Notes: generated by a model from the sequence alone, not told the origin. DNA of 6,028 bases from Chloroflexota bacterium (GCA_003520455.1 DOUV01000417.1:1-6028); one strand, 5' to 3'. Positions 1 to 6,012 are shown, counted from the stretch's first letter. A program made the numbers and translations.

Positions 1-198
1 CGGGGATCACCCCGCAGGGTGTTCGCCGACGCAGACCGGTGGGATATCGGTGGCAGCTGACCACGCCTTGACCGGCGCCCGAGCGCCCCGCTCACGTTAT
101 CCCGCAGGGCGAGGGAAAAGGCTTCCGAAATCTTGTTCGCGGCAGGTGCCCGCCTCGATCACCGTCGTCGGCGCGCTTTGGGTCAGCACGGTCCTCAC

Positions 199-215
199 CA
201 GACTTCGGAAGTCTG
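199..215. repeat. Short perfect inverted repeat (hairpin) in the upstream non-coding region
   Basis: The two 7-base arms CAGACTT (199-205) and AAGTCTG (209-215) are perfectly complementary around a CGG loop. No T-run follows, so it is not a normal intrinsic terminator, although it could be the stem of a degenerate one for a gene to the left. It lies about 85 bp upstream of the -35 box, so it could also be a distal protein-binding site. The rest of 1-299 holds no gene I can support. One frame stays open through it into the regulator gene, but the translation is low-complexity and does not resemble a known domain. Confidence 0.4.
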
Positions 216-299
216 ACGCCTTGAGTGCTTCTCGCTACCCTCCGCTCAGACACCTCTCCCTCTCCCACACCACTTTTTCAACCGCCCTGCGGATGACTA

Positions 300-327
300 T
301 TGACAACCAACAGATCCCTTATATAAT
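300..327 (+). promoter_or_regulatory. Sigma70-type promoter for the regulator and probably the whole operon
   Basis: A full-consensus -35 box TTGACA (300-305) and a full-consensus -10 box TATAAT (322-327) are separated by 16 bp, one base shorter than the optimum. The promoter lies in a locally AT-rich stretch (about 290-380) within otherwise GC-rich DNA. Transcription should start near 333-336, giving a leader of about 45 bases before the ATG at 380. All downstream genes are on the same strand with gaps of at most 121 bp and no clear terminator, so it may drive the entire cluster. Confidence 0.8.
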
Positions 328-332
328 CCAAA

Positions 333-352
333 TGGATAGACCGGTCCTACCA
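333..352. promoter_or_regulatory. Candidate operator palindrome over the transcription start
   Basis: The perfect 8-bp palindrome GACCGGTC (339-346) is flanked symmetrically by TGG (333-335) and CCA (350-352). This makes a 20-bp dyad with 14 of 20 positions self-complementary. It begins 5 bp past the -10 box, where a bound repressor would block transcription. GntR/FadR regulators bind short dyads as dimers and commonly repress their own promoter, so the gene just downstream is the natural candidate to bind here. This is inference from position and symmetry; no match to a specific known operator is claimed. Confidence 0.5.
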
Positions 353-379
353 CTGCCGTTATATATCCTTACACTCCGC

Positions 380-1123
380 ATGATTCACTCAATCGAGAAG
401 GCGAAAGTCTCCCAGAGCGCGCTCCGGCAAATTAGCGAGTTCATCCGAGCTGGCATGTATGCGCCTGGCGACCAGTTGCCAAGCGAGCGCCAGCTCGCGC
501 AACAGCTCGGGGTCAGCCGGACCTCAGTTCGCGAGGCGCTTCGCAAGCTGGAAATGATCGGGCTCGTGGAGATCCGCCAGGGCCTCGGGACCTTTGTCAA
601 AGACCCCAGCAGCGAGAAGATCCAGGCCGCCCTGGTCCCATATCTCCTCACCAACCCAGAGACCCTCCTGAAAGTGTTCGAGCTGCGCGAGATCATCGAG
701 GTTGAGGCCGCTGGCCGGGCGGCTGAGAGGGCTGACGCCGGCCAAATCGCGGTGATGCAGCACTGGGCGGAGGCGGTGGAGTCCTACATCGCGCGTGGAA
801 ACCTGGACAGCATGGTCATCGCCGACGTCGAGTTTCATCGCCAGATCATCATTGCTACTGATAACGAGGTCCTGGTCGACTTGATGGACAGCATCGTCGA
901 CCTGCTGCGCGAAATGCGCCGGGCCAGCCCGACCATCCCCGAGCTGCGCCCGGAAATCATAACCGGCCATCGGGCCATCTTGGCCGCGATTCAGGCTGCT
1001 GACAGCCAGGCGGCTCGCCAGGCAATGCAAGCCCACCTCAACGGTGTTCGCAGCCGATTGAAGGATTTTTGGGCCCAGAAGAGTATTCAAGAGCAGCCGA
1101 TTAACGACCCGGAACCGGGTTGA
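380..1123 (+). CDS. GntR-family transcriptional regulator, FadR subfamily (FCD domain)
   Basis: This is a 247-residue dimeric DNA-binding regulator that probably senses a small carboxylate or a related metabolite. Residues 10-74 form the winged helix-turn-helix, with the family signature PGDQLPSERQLAQQLGVSR (29-47), the recognition segment TSVREALRKLE (48-58) and the wing around RQGLGTFV (66-73). Residues 95-230 are an all-helical FCD ligand domain. It retains the metal-binding set D149, H153 (in DVEFH), H197 (GHRAI) and H219 (MQAHL), so a metal-assisted ligand pocket is likely. The frame is open back to base 2, but I chose ATG 380 because the promoter lies at 300-327 and family homology begins about here. 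ATG 332 coincides with the transcription start and would be leaderless. No Shine-Dalgarno site is visible. Its TGA touches the next gene's start region, suggesting co-transcription. Confidence 0.93.
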   Translation: MIHSIEKAKVSQSALRQISEFIRAGMYAPGDQLPSERQLAQQLGVSRTSVREALRKLEMIGLVEIRQGLGTFVKDPSSEKIQAALVPYLLTNPETLLKVFELREIIEVEAAGRAAERADAGQIAVMQHWAEAVESYIARGNLDSMVIADVEFHRQIIIATDNEVLVDLMDSIVDLLREMRRASPTIPELRPEIITGHRAILAAIQAADSQAARQAMQAHLNGVRSRLKDFWAQKSIQEQPINDPEPG

Positions 1124-1128
1124 ACCCG
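1107..1128 (+). repeat. Overlapping alternative hairpins at the regulator/coxG-like junction
   Basis: ACCCGG (1107-1112) pairs with CCGGGT (1115-1120). The same 3' arm, CGGGT (1116-1120), can instead pair with ACCCG (1124-1128), which puts the regulator's TGA stop (1121-1123) in the loop. The two structures exclude each other and sit just before the ATG at 1138. They could influence translational coupling or reinitiation. With no U-tract, a terminator is unlikely. Confidence 0.35.
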
Positions 1129-1137
1129 CCTGACCCC

Positions 1138-1605
1138 ATGCGAATCGAACACACCTTTACCATTCAGGCGCCGATCCAGACATTGTGGGAGTTTTTGTTT
1201 GACGTCGAGCAAGTGGGTGGCTGCATGCCGGGCGTCGAGAGCATCGAAGCTCTGGACGCGGAGATGTACGAGGGCACGCTCAAGGTCAAGGTCGGCCCGA
1301 TCGCAGCCAGCTTTCAAGGGAAGGTCCGGCTTCTCGAAGTCGATCCACCGCATCGTTTGGTGGCGAAGGCCGAGGGAAAAGACGGACGCACGGCCAGCCT
1401 GGTTTCCGGCACGTTCACAGCTGTTCTCCGTCCGTTAGCGAAGGACCAGACTGAGGTGGGCTACCAGATCGATGCGGGTGTGCGCGGCCGGCTCGGTCAA
1501 CTTGGCCAGGGCGTGATGCTCGAGGTGGCCAGGTGCCTGACAACAGACTTTGCGCGCTGCGTCGAGGCCCGTTTGCAGGGTCCCACGTCGAGGGGTTGCG
1601 GCTAA
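1138..1605 (+). CDS. CoxG-like SRPBCC-domain protein accompanying a molybdenum hydroxylase
   Basis: This 155-residue protein belongs to the CO dehydrogenase subunit G group of the START/SRPBCC fold. Signs of the family are the N-terminal strand MRIEHTFTIQAP, the helix LWEFLFDVEQV (16-26), CMPGVESI (29-36), the segment LKVKVGPIAASFQGKV, and GRLGQLGQG in the long C-terminal helix. CoxG proteins are not part of the core enzyme; they act in assembly or membrane attachment, and mycobacterial CoxG has been reported to deliver menaquinone to CO dehydrogenase. This copy stops right after the SRPBCC domain and lacks the linker and hydrophobic anchor seen in longer CoxG proteins. I prefer ATG 1138 over the in-frame TTG at 1120, which overlaps the regulator's stop codon. 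Neither has a clear ribosome-binding site. The name coxG is avoided because the partner enzyme is not a true CO dehydrogenase. Confidence 0.87.
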   Translation: MRIEHTFTIQAPIQTLWEFLFDVEQVGGCMPGVESIEALDAEMYEGTLKVKVGPIAASFQGKVRLLEVDPPHRLVAKAEGKDGRTASLVSGTFTAVLRPLAKDQTEVGYQIDAGVRGRLGQLGQGVMLEVARCLTTDFARCVEARLQGPTSRGCG

Positions 1606-1618
1606 CGGCAAGTCCGGC

Positions 1619-1631
1619 CGACCACCGGTCG
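1619..1631. repeat. Small inverted repeat between the coxG-like and FAD-subunit genes
   Basis: In the 54-bp gap, CGACC (1619-1623) and GGTCG (1627-1631) flank an ACC loop. The half-site resembles part of the GACCGGTC core in front of the operon. A 5-bp stem in GC-rich DNA is common by chance, and there is no T-run. The rest of the gap shows no promoter and no Shine-Dalgarno site. Confidence 0.25.
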
Positions 1632-1659
1632 TGCGTTCGGTCTCGATTCGCCTCTCACC

Positions 1660-2517
1660 ATGCATCAGCTTGAGATCCTCCAACCCAGGTCACTTGCCGA
1701 CGCCTCGCGGATGCTGACCGACTACCAGGATGAGGCGAAAGTCGTTGGCGCCGGCACGGCCATCGTGCTGATGCTCACGCAGCGCCTGATCGCCCCCCGC
1801 TACCTGGTGTCGCTCGGCCACCTGCCGAATCTGCGCGGCCTCGAGTATGAGCCCGGCGTTGGCTTGCGAATCGGGGCGTTGGTGACGCATTACGAGATGG
1901 AAAGTTCGCCTGTGGTTCGGCAAGCCGTTCCCGCCCTGGCCGAGACTTTCCACCAGGTCGCCAACATCCGCATCCGCCACCAGGCGACCGTGGGCGGCGT
2001 GCTCTGCGAGGCCGACTATGCCTCCGACCCCCCGTCTATGTTGGTCGCGCTCCGGGCGTGCGTCAGAGCTGTGAGCGTCCGCGGCGAGCGCTGGATCGAG
2101 TTGACCGACTTCTTCCAGGACTTCTTCCTGACCGCATTGGAGCCCGACGAGATTGTCACCGAGATCTTCGTGCCCGAGATGGCTCCCGACTCGAGCGCGA
2201 CCTACATCAAATTCAATTCGCGGTCGTCCGAGGATCGGCCGTGCGTGGGCATCGCCGCCGTGGTCGAACGGGAGAACGGGGCCTGCCAGGCCGTGCGAGT
2301 CGTGATCGGGGCTGCTTCCGCCACCCCGCAGGAGGTGATCCAGGCGGAGATGCTGGCGAGCGGGCGGCCAATGACCGAGGATCTGGCGCGTGAGATCGGG
2401 CGGGCCTATGCCCAGGCCATCGACCCGATCTCCGACATGCGGGGCACCGACTGGTACCGGCGCCAGGTAATTGAAGCCCTGGTGCGACGGGCGTTGCTGC
2501 ACGCTGCGAGGGCGTAG
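1660..2517 (+). CDS. Molybdenum hydroxylase FAD-binding (medium) subunit, CoxM/XdhB-like
   Basis: This 285-residue flavoprotein subunit passes electrons from the iron-sulfur subunit via FAD to an acceptor such as quinone, NAD or oxygen. The N-terminal FAD-binding domain (1-about 175) contains VVGAGTAIVLML (28-39) in the place of the AGGxS pyrophosphate loop, LRIGALVTHYEME (69-81), and IRIRHQATVGG followed by ADYASDPP (118-125), matching the TIGGN...ADPASD loop. A C-terminal CO dehydrogenase flavoprotein domain follows, ending in DWYRRQVIEALVRRAL. Both FAD loops are altered: AGGxS reads AGTAI, and TIGGN/D reads TVGGV, so the flavin environment may differ from well-studied members. The ATG at 1660 gives the usual length for the family but has no Shine-Dalgarno site. 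Only three bases separate its TAG from the large subunit's start, so the two are almost certainly co-translated. Confidence 0.92.
   Translation: MHQLEILQPRSLADASRMLTDYQDEAKVVGAGTAIVLMLTQRLIAPRYLVSLGHLPNLRGLEYEPGVGLRIGALVTHYEMESSPVVRQAVPALAETFHQVANIRIRHQATVGGVLCEADYASDPPSMLVALRACVRAVSVRGERWIELTDFFQDFFLTALEPDEIVTEIFVPEMAPDSSATYIKFNSRSSEDRPCVGIAAVVERENGACQAVRVVIGAASATPQEVIQAEMLASGRPMTEDLAREIGRAYAQAIDPISDMRGTDWYRRQVIEALVRRALLHAARA
2508..2512 (+). promoter_or_regulatory. Ribosome-binding site of the molybdopterin subunit
   Basis: GAGGG ends 8 bases before ATG 2521 and 11 bases before the adjacent ATG 2524, which favours 2521. It lies inside the last codons of the FAD subunit. Confidence 0.6.
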
Positions 2518-2520
2518 CTG

Positions 2521-4854
2521 ATGATGGGGTTCTCTCTTCCCTACACGGACGGCGAGGCGCGCGTCACAGGCCGGATTGAGTACGTGTTGAACATGAGCCT
2601 GCCGGGCATGCTGTATGCCGCCGTCCTGCGCAGCCCGTACCCGCACGCCCATGTCGTCCGAATCGACGCTCGCGCGGCTGAGGCGGTACCCGGCATCGCC
2701 GTTGTCCTCACGCGGGAGGATTTCGTCGGAAACCCCGACGTCGACGCGCATTTCGGCCCGATTATCAAGGATCAGCCCATCGTGGCCATTGACAAGGTCC
2801 GCTACGTGGGCGAGCCGGTCGCCGCGGTTGCCGCCGTCGACCGTGAGACGGCCGAGTACGCAGCGGAACTGATCGAGGTCGAATACGAAGAACTCCCGGC
2901 CGTGCTTGAAATAGAAGACGCGCTTGCGCCGGACAGCCCCCTGGTTCACGAGACCTCGGAGGGGCGCCAGCAGCACCGCACCTCGACATTCCTGCGGGAT
3001 GTGACGGGGACCAACGATTGCAATTGCTTCACGCTAATCAAAGGCGACGTCGCCCGCGGCATGGCCGAGGCCGACCATATCTTCGAGAATGTATTCCGAA
3101 CGCCTGCCGCCCAGCAGGTGCCGCTGGAACCTCACGTCGCTGTGGCCCGGATGGAGAACCGTCGCATCACGGTCTGGTCGGCGACGCAGACGCCCTACAT
3201 TGTCCGCGCGCAGATTGCTGAGTTGTTCCACCTGCCTCAGAACCGGGTGCGGGTCGTGGTCCCGACCCTCGGTGGGGGGTATGGCGCGAAGACCCAGCCC
3301 AAGATCGAACCCTTGACTGTGGCGCTGGCCTGGAAAGCTGGCGCACCCGTCAAGTTGACACTGACTCGTGCTGAGGAGTTTGTCACCATCTGCAAGCACG
3401 AGGCGATCATCAAGCTCCGGACCGGTGTTAAAGCCAACGGCGAGCTCGTGGCCATGGAAGGCGAACTTTGGTGGAATGGCGGCGCCTACGCCGACCGCAG
3501 CCCGAGCGTGGCTGAGGCCGGCGGCTACGTCGCGACTGGGCCCTACCGTGTTCCGCACGTGACGGTGACCTCGCGCGCCCTCTACACCAACCGGCCACCA
3601 GCCGGAGCCTTCCGCGGCTTCGGGGCCGCGCAGGCGGCATGGGCTTACGAGTCCCAGATGGACATCATCGCCGGGCGTCTTGGGTTGGACCCACTGGAGT
3701 TCCGCCGCCAGAACCTGCTCCGGCCCGGCGACACCTTCAGCACCGGCGAGACGTTGCACGACATCGCCCTCCGCACGTTGCTGGACCACACGGCCGAAGC
3801 CATCGGCTGGGGCCGGCATGACCTCGGGCCCGACCCATTGACAAAGGCCCGCGGCAAAGGCATCGCCGTGACCATCAAGGGCATGATCACGCCGGCCACC
3901 TCGACCGCCATGTTACGAATCAATGCTGACGGCAGTTGTTCGGTGCTCGCGAGTACGGTCGAGATGGGCCAGGGCTCCAACACAATCCTGACCCAGATTG
4001 CCGGTGACGAGCTGGGTTTGCCGTACGAGCAGGTCACCGTCGTCCACCCGGATACTGACGTCACCCCGTTCGATCTCTCGACCAACTCCAGCCGCTCGAC
4101 CTACTCGATGGGCAACGCCCTCCGCCTGGCCGTGGCGGATGCCAAGCAACAGGCCGTCCGGCTGGCCGCTGAGCTGCTGGGCGCCGACCCGACCAGGCTG
4201 GAAGTCCGCGATGGTGGTGTGTATGCGCGTGGGGCCGGATGCAGGGGGAGTGGCGGCCTGACGTTTGCCGAGCTCATCCGCCGCGCCGGCTGTGGCAACA
4301 TCATGGGCACCGGCACCCACCAAACCCAGGGCGGGCTCGATCCGCACACTGGCCAGGGGATCGGTTCCACCCACTGGCACCACGCCGCCGCGGGAGCCGA
4401 GGTGGAGGTCGACCGGGAAACCGGCAAGGTCACGCTCCTTGCTATTCACGCGGCGCTGTACACCGGCCGCTCCGTGAACCCGGTCAACATCGAATTGCAG
4501 ACTGAAGGGAATGTCATCTTTGGAATCGGCAAGGCATTGCTGGAAGAGCTGATTTTTGATAACGGCCAGCTCATCAATGGGAACCTGGGCGATTACATGA
4601 TCCCCTCCTTCGAGGACCTGCCACGCCGCCTCACAACGAGCGCCCACCAGAATCCCGATCCCGAGGGTGAATGCCACGGTGTCGGCGAGACGGCCCTGCC
4701 GCCGATTGCACCTGCTATCGGCAATGCCATCTCCAACGCCATCGGTGTGCGGGTGATGCGCTTGCCAATCACCCCCGAGAAGATCCTGCGAGGTCTCAAG
4801 GAAGGTCGGGAAATCGTACAGGCGCCGCAAGAGAACCTCGAGGAGCTGGCCTGA
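2521..4854 (+). CDS. Molybdopterin-binding large subunit of a xanthine-dehydrogenase-family hydroxylase
   Basis: This 777-residue catalytic subunit has full family length. It should hydroxylate a carbon of its substrate, usually an N-heterocycle, aldehyde or aromatic CoA ester, at a Mo-molybdopterin centre. The N-terminal a/b hammerhead domain (about 8-120) starts at ARVTGRIEY and contains RSPYPHAHVVRID. The molybdenum-binding domains follow, with QQVPLEPHVAVA, GGGYGAK (251-257), GAFRGFGAAQ (362-371), EMGQG (481-485) and GVGET (720-724), where E723 is the conserved catalytic glutamate. The end reads RVMRLPITPEKIL, as is typical. The active-site loop is the xanthine-dehydrogenase form, not the AYxCSFR of form I CO dehydrogenase, so the protein lacks the cysteine that holds copper and should not oxidise CO by that mechanism. 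The substrate cannot be read from sequence. No signal peptide is seen, so it should be cytoplasmic. Confidence 0.95.
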   Translation: MMGFSLPYTDGEARVTGRIEYVLNMSLPGMLYAAVLRSPYPHAHVVRIDARAAEAVPGIAVVLTREDFVGNPDVDAHFGPIIKDQPIVAIDKVRYVGEPVAAVAAVDRETAEYAAELIEVEYEELPAVLEIEDALAPDSPLVHETSEGRQQHRTSTFLRDVTGTNDCNCFTLIKGDVARGMAEADHIFENVFRTPAAQQVPLEPHVAVARMENRRITVWSATQTPYIVRAQIAELFHLPQNRVRVVVPTLGGGYGAKTQPKIEPLTVALAWKAGAPVKLTLTRAEEFVTICKHEAIIKLRTGVKANGELVAMEGELWWNGGAYADRSPSVAEAGGYVATGPYRVPHVTVTSRALYTNRPPAGAFRGFGAAQAAWAYESQMDIIAGRLGLDPLEFRRQNLLRPGDTFSTGETLHDIALRTLLDHTAEAIGWGRHDLGPDPLTKARGKGIAVTIKGMITPATSTAMLRINADGSCSVLASTVEMGQGSNTILTQIAGDELGLPYEQVTVVHPDTDVTPFDLSTNSSRSTYSMGNALRLAVADAKQQAVRLAAELLGADPTRLEVRDGGVYARGAGCRGSGGLTFAELIRRAGCGNIMGTGTHQTQGGLDPHTGQGIGSTHWHHAAAGAEVEVDRETGKVTLLAIHAALYTGRSVNPVNIELQTEGNVIFGIGKALLEELIFDNGQLINGNLGDYMIPSFEDLPRRLTTSAHQNPDPEGECHGVGETALPPIAPAIGNAISNAIGVRVMRLPITPEKILRGLKEGREIVQAPQENLEELA
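4840..4845 (+). promoter_or_regulatory. Ribosome-binding site of the iron-sulfur subunit
   Basis: GAGGAG lies 8 bases before ATG 4854 and inside the end of the large-subunit gene. Together with the TGATG stop/start overlap (4852-4856), it fixes the start and indicates translational coupling. Confidence 0.75.
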
Positions 4855-5333
4855 TGCGACGAGATATCACGCTGCACATCAACGGCACGGAGTCCCCGAC
4901 GACGGTTTGTAGCCACCATACCTTGCTGCAGGTACTGCGCGATCAGTTTCACCTCTTCGGCGCCCGTGAGGGCTGTGGGGTGGGGATGTGCGGCGCATGC
5001 ACCGTCTTGCTCGACGGCCACCCGGTCAGCTCGTGCCTCTGCCTGGCCGTACTGGCCGAGGGCAGACAGATCACGACGATCGAGGGGGTGAGTCAAGGCG
5101 GCCAGATGCATCCGGTTCAGCAGGCCTACATTGAGGGCCATGGTTTTCAGTGCTCGTACTGCACGCCCGGATTCATTCTGGCGACCACGGCTCTGCTGGA
5201 GACGCATCCCGACGCCACCGAGGATGAAATCCGGGACTACCTGTCCGGCAATCTGTGCCGCTGCGGGAGCTATGTCAAGGTTTTGGATTCGGTCAGGCTG
5301 GCTCAGGCGCGAATGAAAGCTGGCGAAGCGTAA
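4854..5333 (+). CDS. 2x[2Fe-2S] iron-sulfur (small) subunit of the molybdenum hydroxylase, CoxS/XdhC-type
   Basis: This 159-residue electron-transfer subunit links the molybdenum centre to the flavin. The N-terminal plant-ferredoxin domain has one cluster set, C41, C46, C49 and C61 (in GCGVGMCGAC...C). The C-terminal helical domain has the second set, C100 and C103 in QCSYCTPG and C135 and C137 in GNLCRCGSY. Q99, next to C100, is the conserved residue that contacts the cofactor. All eight cluster ligands are present and the length is normal. The start ATG overlaps the large subunit's TGA and has a good ribosome-binding site. An upstream extension of this frame to 4671 is just open frame inside the large-subunit gene. 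The order here is medium-large-small, unlike the medium-small-large order of classical cox operons. Confidence 0.96.
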   Translation: MRRDITLHINGTESPTTVCSHHTLLQVLRDQFHLFGAREGCGVGMCGACTVLLDGHPVSSCLCLAVLAEGRQITTIEGVSQGGQMHPVQQAYIEGHGFQCSYCTPGFILATTALLETHPDATEDEIRDYLSGNLCRCGSYVKVLDSVRLAQARMKAGEA

Positions 5334-5340
5334 AGGAGGT
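5333..5340 (+). promoter_or_regulatory. Orphan strong Shine-Dalgarno sequence
   Basis: AAGGAGGT overlaps the last base of the small subunit's TAA stop and is the best Shine-Dalgarno match in the window. No ATG or GTG follows at normal spacing. A TTG at 5340 overlaps the site itself and would encode 12 residues, ending at 5378. A CTG at 5347 is in frame with the membrane protein but would add 36 unconvincing, arginine-rich residues. It may be a remnant, part of a structured leader, or chance. Confidence 0.4.
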
Positions 5341-5404
5341 TGCCTACTGCATTTTCGCTCGATCTGTCGCCTGCATAGGGACGTACGGCTAGTCGTGTCC
5401 ACTC

Positions 5405-5454
5405 AGCGCTCTGGCGCTTGGCGCTCGTCAATTCGAGCGAGAGGAGTAGCTCTC
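5405..5454 (+). promoter_or_regulatory. Structured leader with three consecutive hairpins before the ECF component
   Basis: Three perfect short stems are packed into 50 bases. AGCGC (5405-5409) pairs with GCGCT (5414-5418). CGCTCG (5422-5427) pairs with CGAGCG (5434-5439). GAGAG (5439-5443) pairs with CTCTC (5450-5454). The last stem holds part of the Shine-Dalgarno sequence and ends right at the start codon. A tandem repeat of TGGCGCT (5412-5425) gives the first arm two alternative partners. No known riboswitch consensus is recognised; in particular the conserved thiamine-pyrophosphate motifs are absent. Confidence 0.4.
5440..5446 (+). promoter_or_regulatory. Ribosome-binding site of the YkoE-like gene
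   Basis: AGAGGAG lies 8 bases before ATG 5455. It decides this start over the in-frame GTG at 5395, which has no such site and would add a 20-residue arginine-rich tail before the first membrane helix. Confidence 0.75.
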
Positions 5455-6012
5455 ATGAAATTCAACTACACCACCAAGGACATTGTGACGATCGTCGTCG
5501 TCTCGGTCATCTTCGGCATCATCGGGGCCGGCTGGGGGTTCGTGTGGAACATTGCCTTTGCGGTCCCAGCCATCGGCGCATCATTCGCTTCGGCGATCTC
5601 CTTCGTCTGGTTCGTCGCCCCTCTGGTCAGCTTCTACCTTATCCGGAAGCCGGGCGTGGCCCTCTTCACCCAACTGCTGGCCGGGATCGTTGCGATTCTG
5701 GCGGGCCACCCGGCTGGTGTCGTCGTCTATGGCTGGTACGTCATCGAGGCGGTCACGGCCGAGGCCGGCTTTGCCGTCTTCCGCTACAGGAACTGGGGCC
5801 TGCCGGCCATGTTGCTTGCGGGGTTTTTACAGGCCTTTGAGTACGCCTGGGGCCTCTACTACTTCCAGATCTACAACTACGGCTTTGCTGCCTGGTTCTG
5901 GCCCTGGGTGGCCATGTTTGCCACGGCCTGGCTCGCCGGCCCCATAGGGCTCACCATCGGCCGGGCGCTCGGCCGGACCGGTCTCTACACTTTGGGCGAG
6001 GCAGCCACCTAG
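5455..6012 (+). CDS. YkoE-like substrate-binding (S) component of an ECF transporter
   Basis: This 185-residue integral membrane protein has about six hydrophobic helices, near residues 9-31, 43-62, 68-84, 86-108, 114-137 and 145-170. The YkoE family pattern is visible: a short polar start FNYTTKDIVTI, FGIIGAGWG in helix 1, RKPGVALFTQLLAG (64-77), an acidic helix with E98 and E103, then FRYRNWG (109-115). In Bacillus subtilis, YkoE is the S component of a transporter assigned to the thiamine pyrimidine moiety or thiamine, working with a T protein and ECF ATPases. None of these partners is in the window, but only 16 bases follow the stop. Its place behind a molybdenum hydroxylase suggests the imported compound may be the enzyme's substrate or something related to it. 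The ligand cannot be read from the sequence. Vitamin import unrelated to the enzyme remains possible. Confidence 0.82.
   Translation: MKFNYTTKDIVTIVVVSVIFGIIGAGWGFVWNIAFAVPAIGASFASAISFVWFVAPLVSFYLIRKPGVALFTQLLAGIVAILAGHPAGVVVYGWYVIEAVTAEAGFAVFRYRNWGLPAMLLAGFLQAFEYAWGLYYFQIYNYGFAAWFWPWVAMFATAWLAGPIGLTIGRALGRTGLYTLGEAAT

Noticed and set aside
1..60. Open frame ending at TGA 58-60, possibly the tail of an upstream gene
   Set aside because: Only 19 codons lie in the window and nothing recognisable is encoded, so it cannot be told from chance.
11..109. CCCGCAGGG at 11-19 and again at 101-109, each internally symmetric
   Set aside because: Two 9-base copies in GC-rich DNA with no further extension are weak evidence for a repeat family.
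2..379. Open frame that would lengthen the GntR regulator by more than 110 residues
   Set aside because: It contains the promoter, has no family homology, and is arginine/serine-rich low-complexity sequence, as expected from a chance open frame in GC-rich DNA.
1690..2976. Long minus-strand open frame of 428 codons, and others at 3034-3819, 3913-4830 and 4593-5402
   Set aside because: They are antisense to genes with clear domain motifs, and their translations show no recognisable family; such shadows are normal in high-GC codon usage.
5334..5454. Thiamine-pyrophosphate riboswitch before the YkoE-like gene
   Set aside because: The conserved CUGAGA and related core motifs are not present, and 121 bases leave little room for the usual fold plus expression platform.
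5976..5983. Second GACCGGTC, matching the core of the candidate operator
   Set aside because: It lies in the coding end of the membrane protein, lacks the TGG/CCA flanks, and an 8-base GC-rich word is likely by chance.
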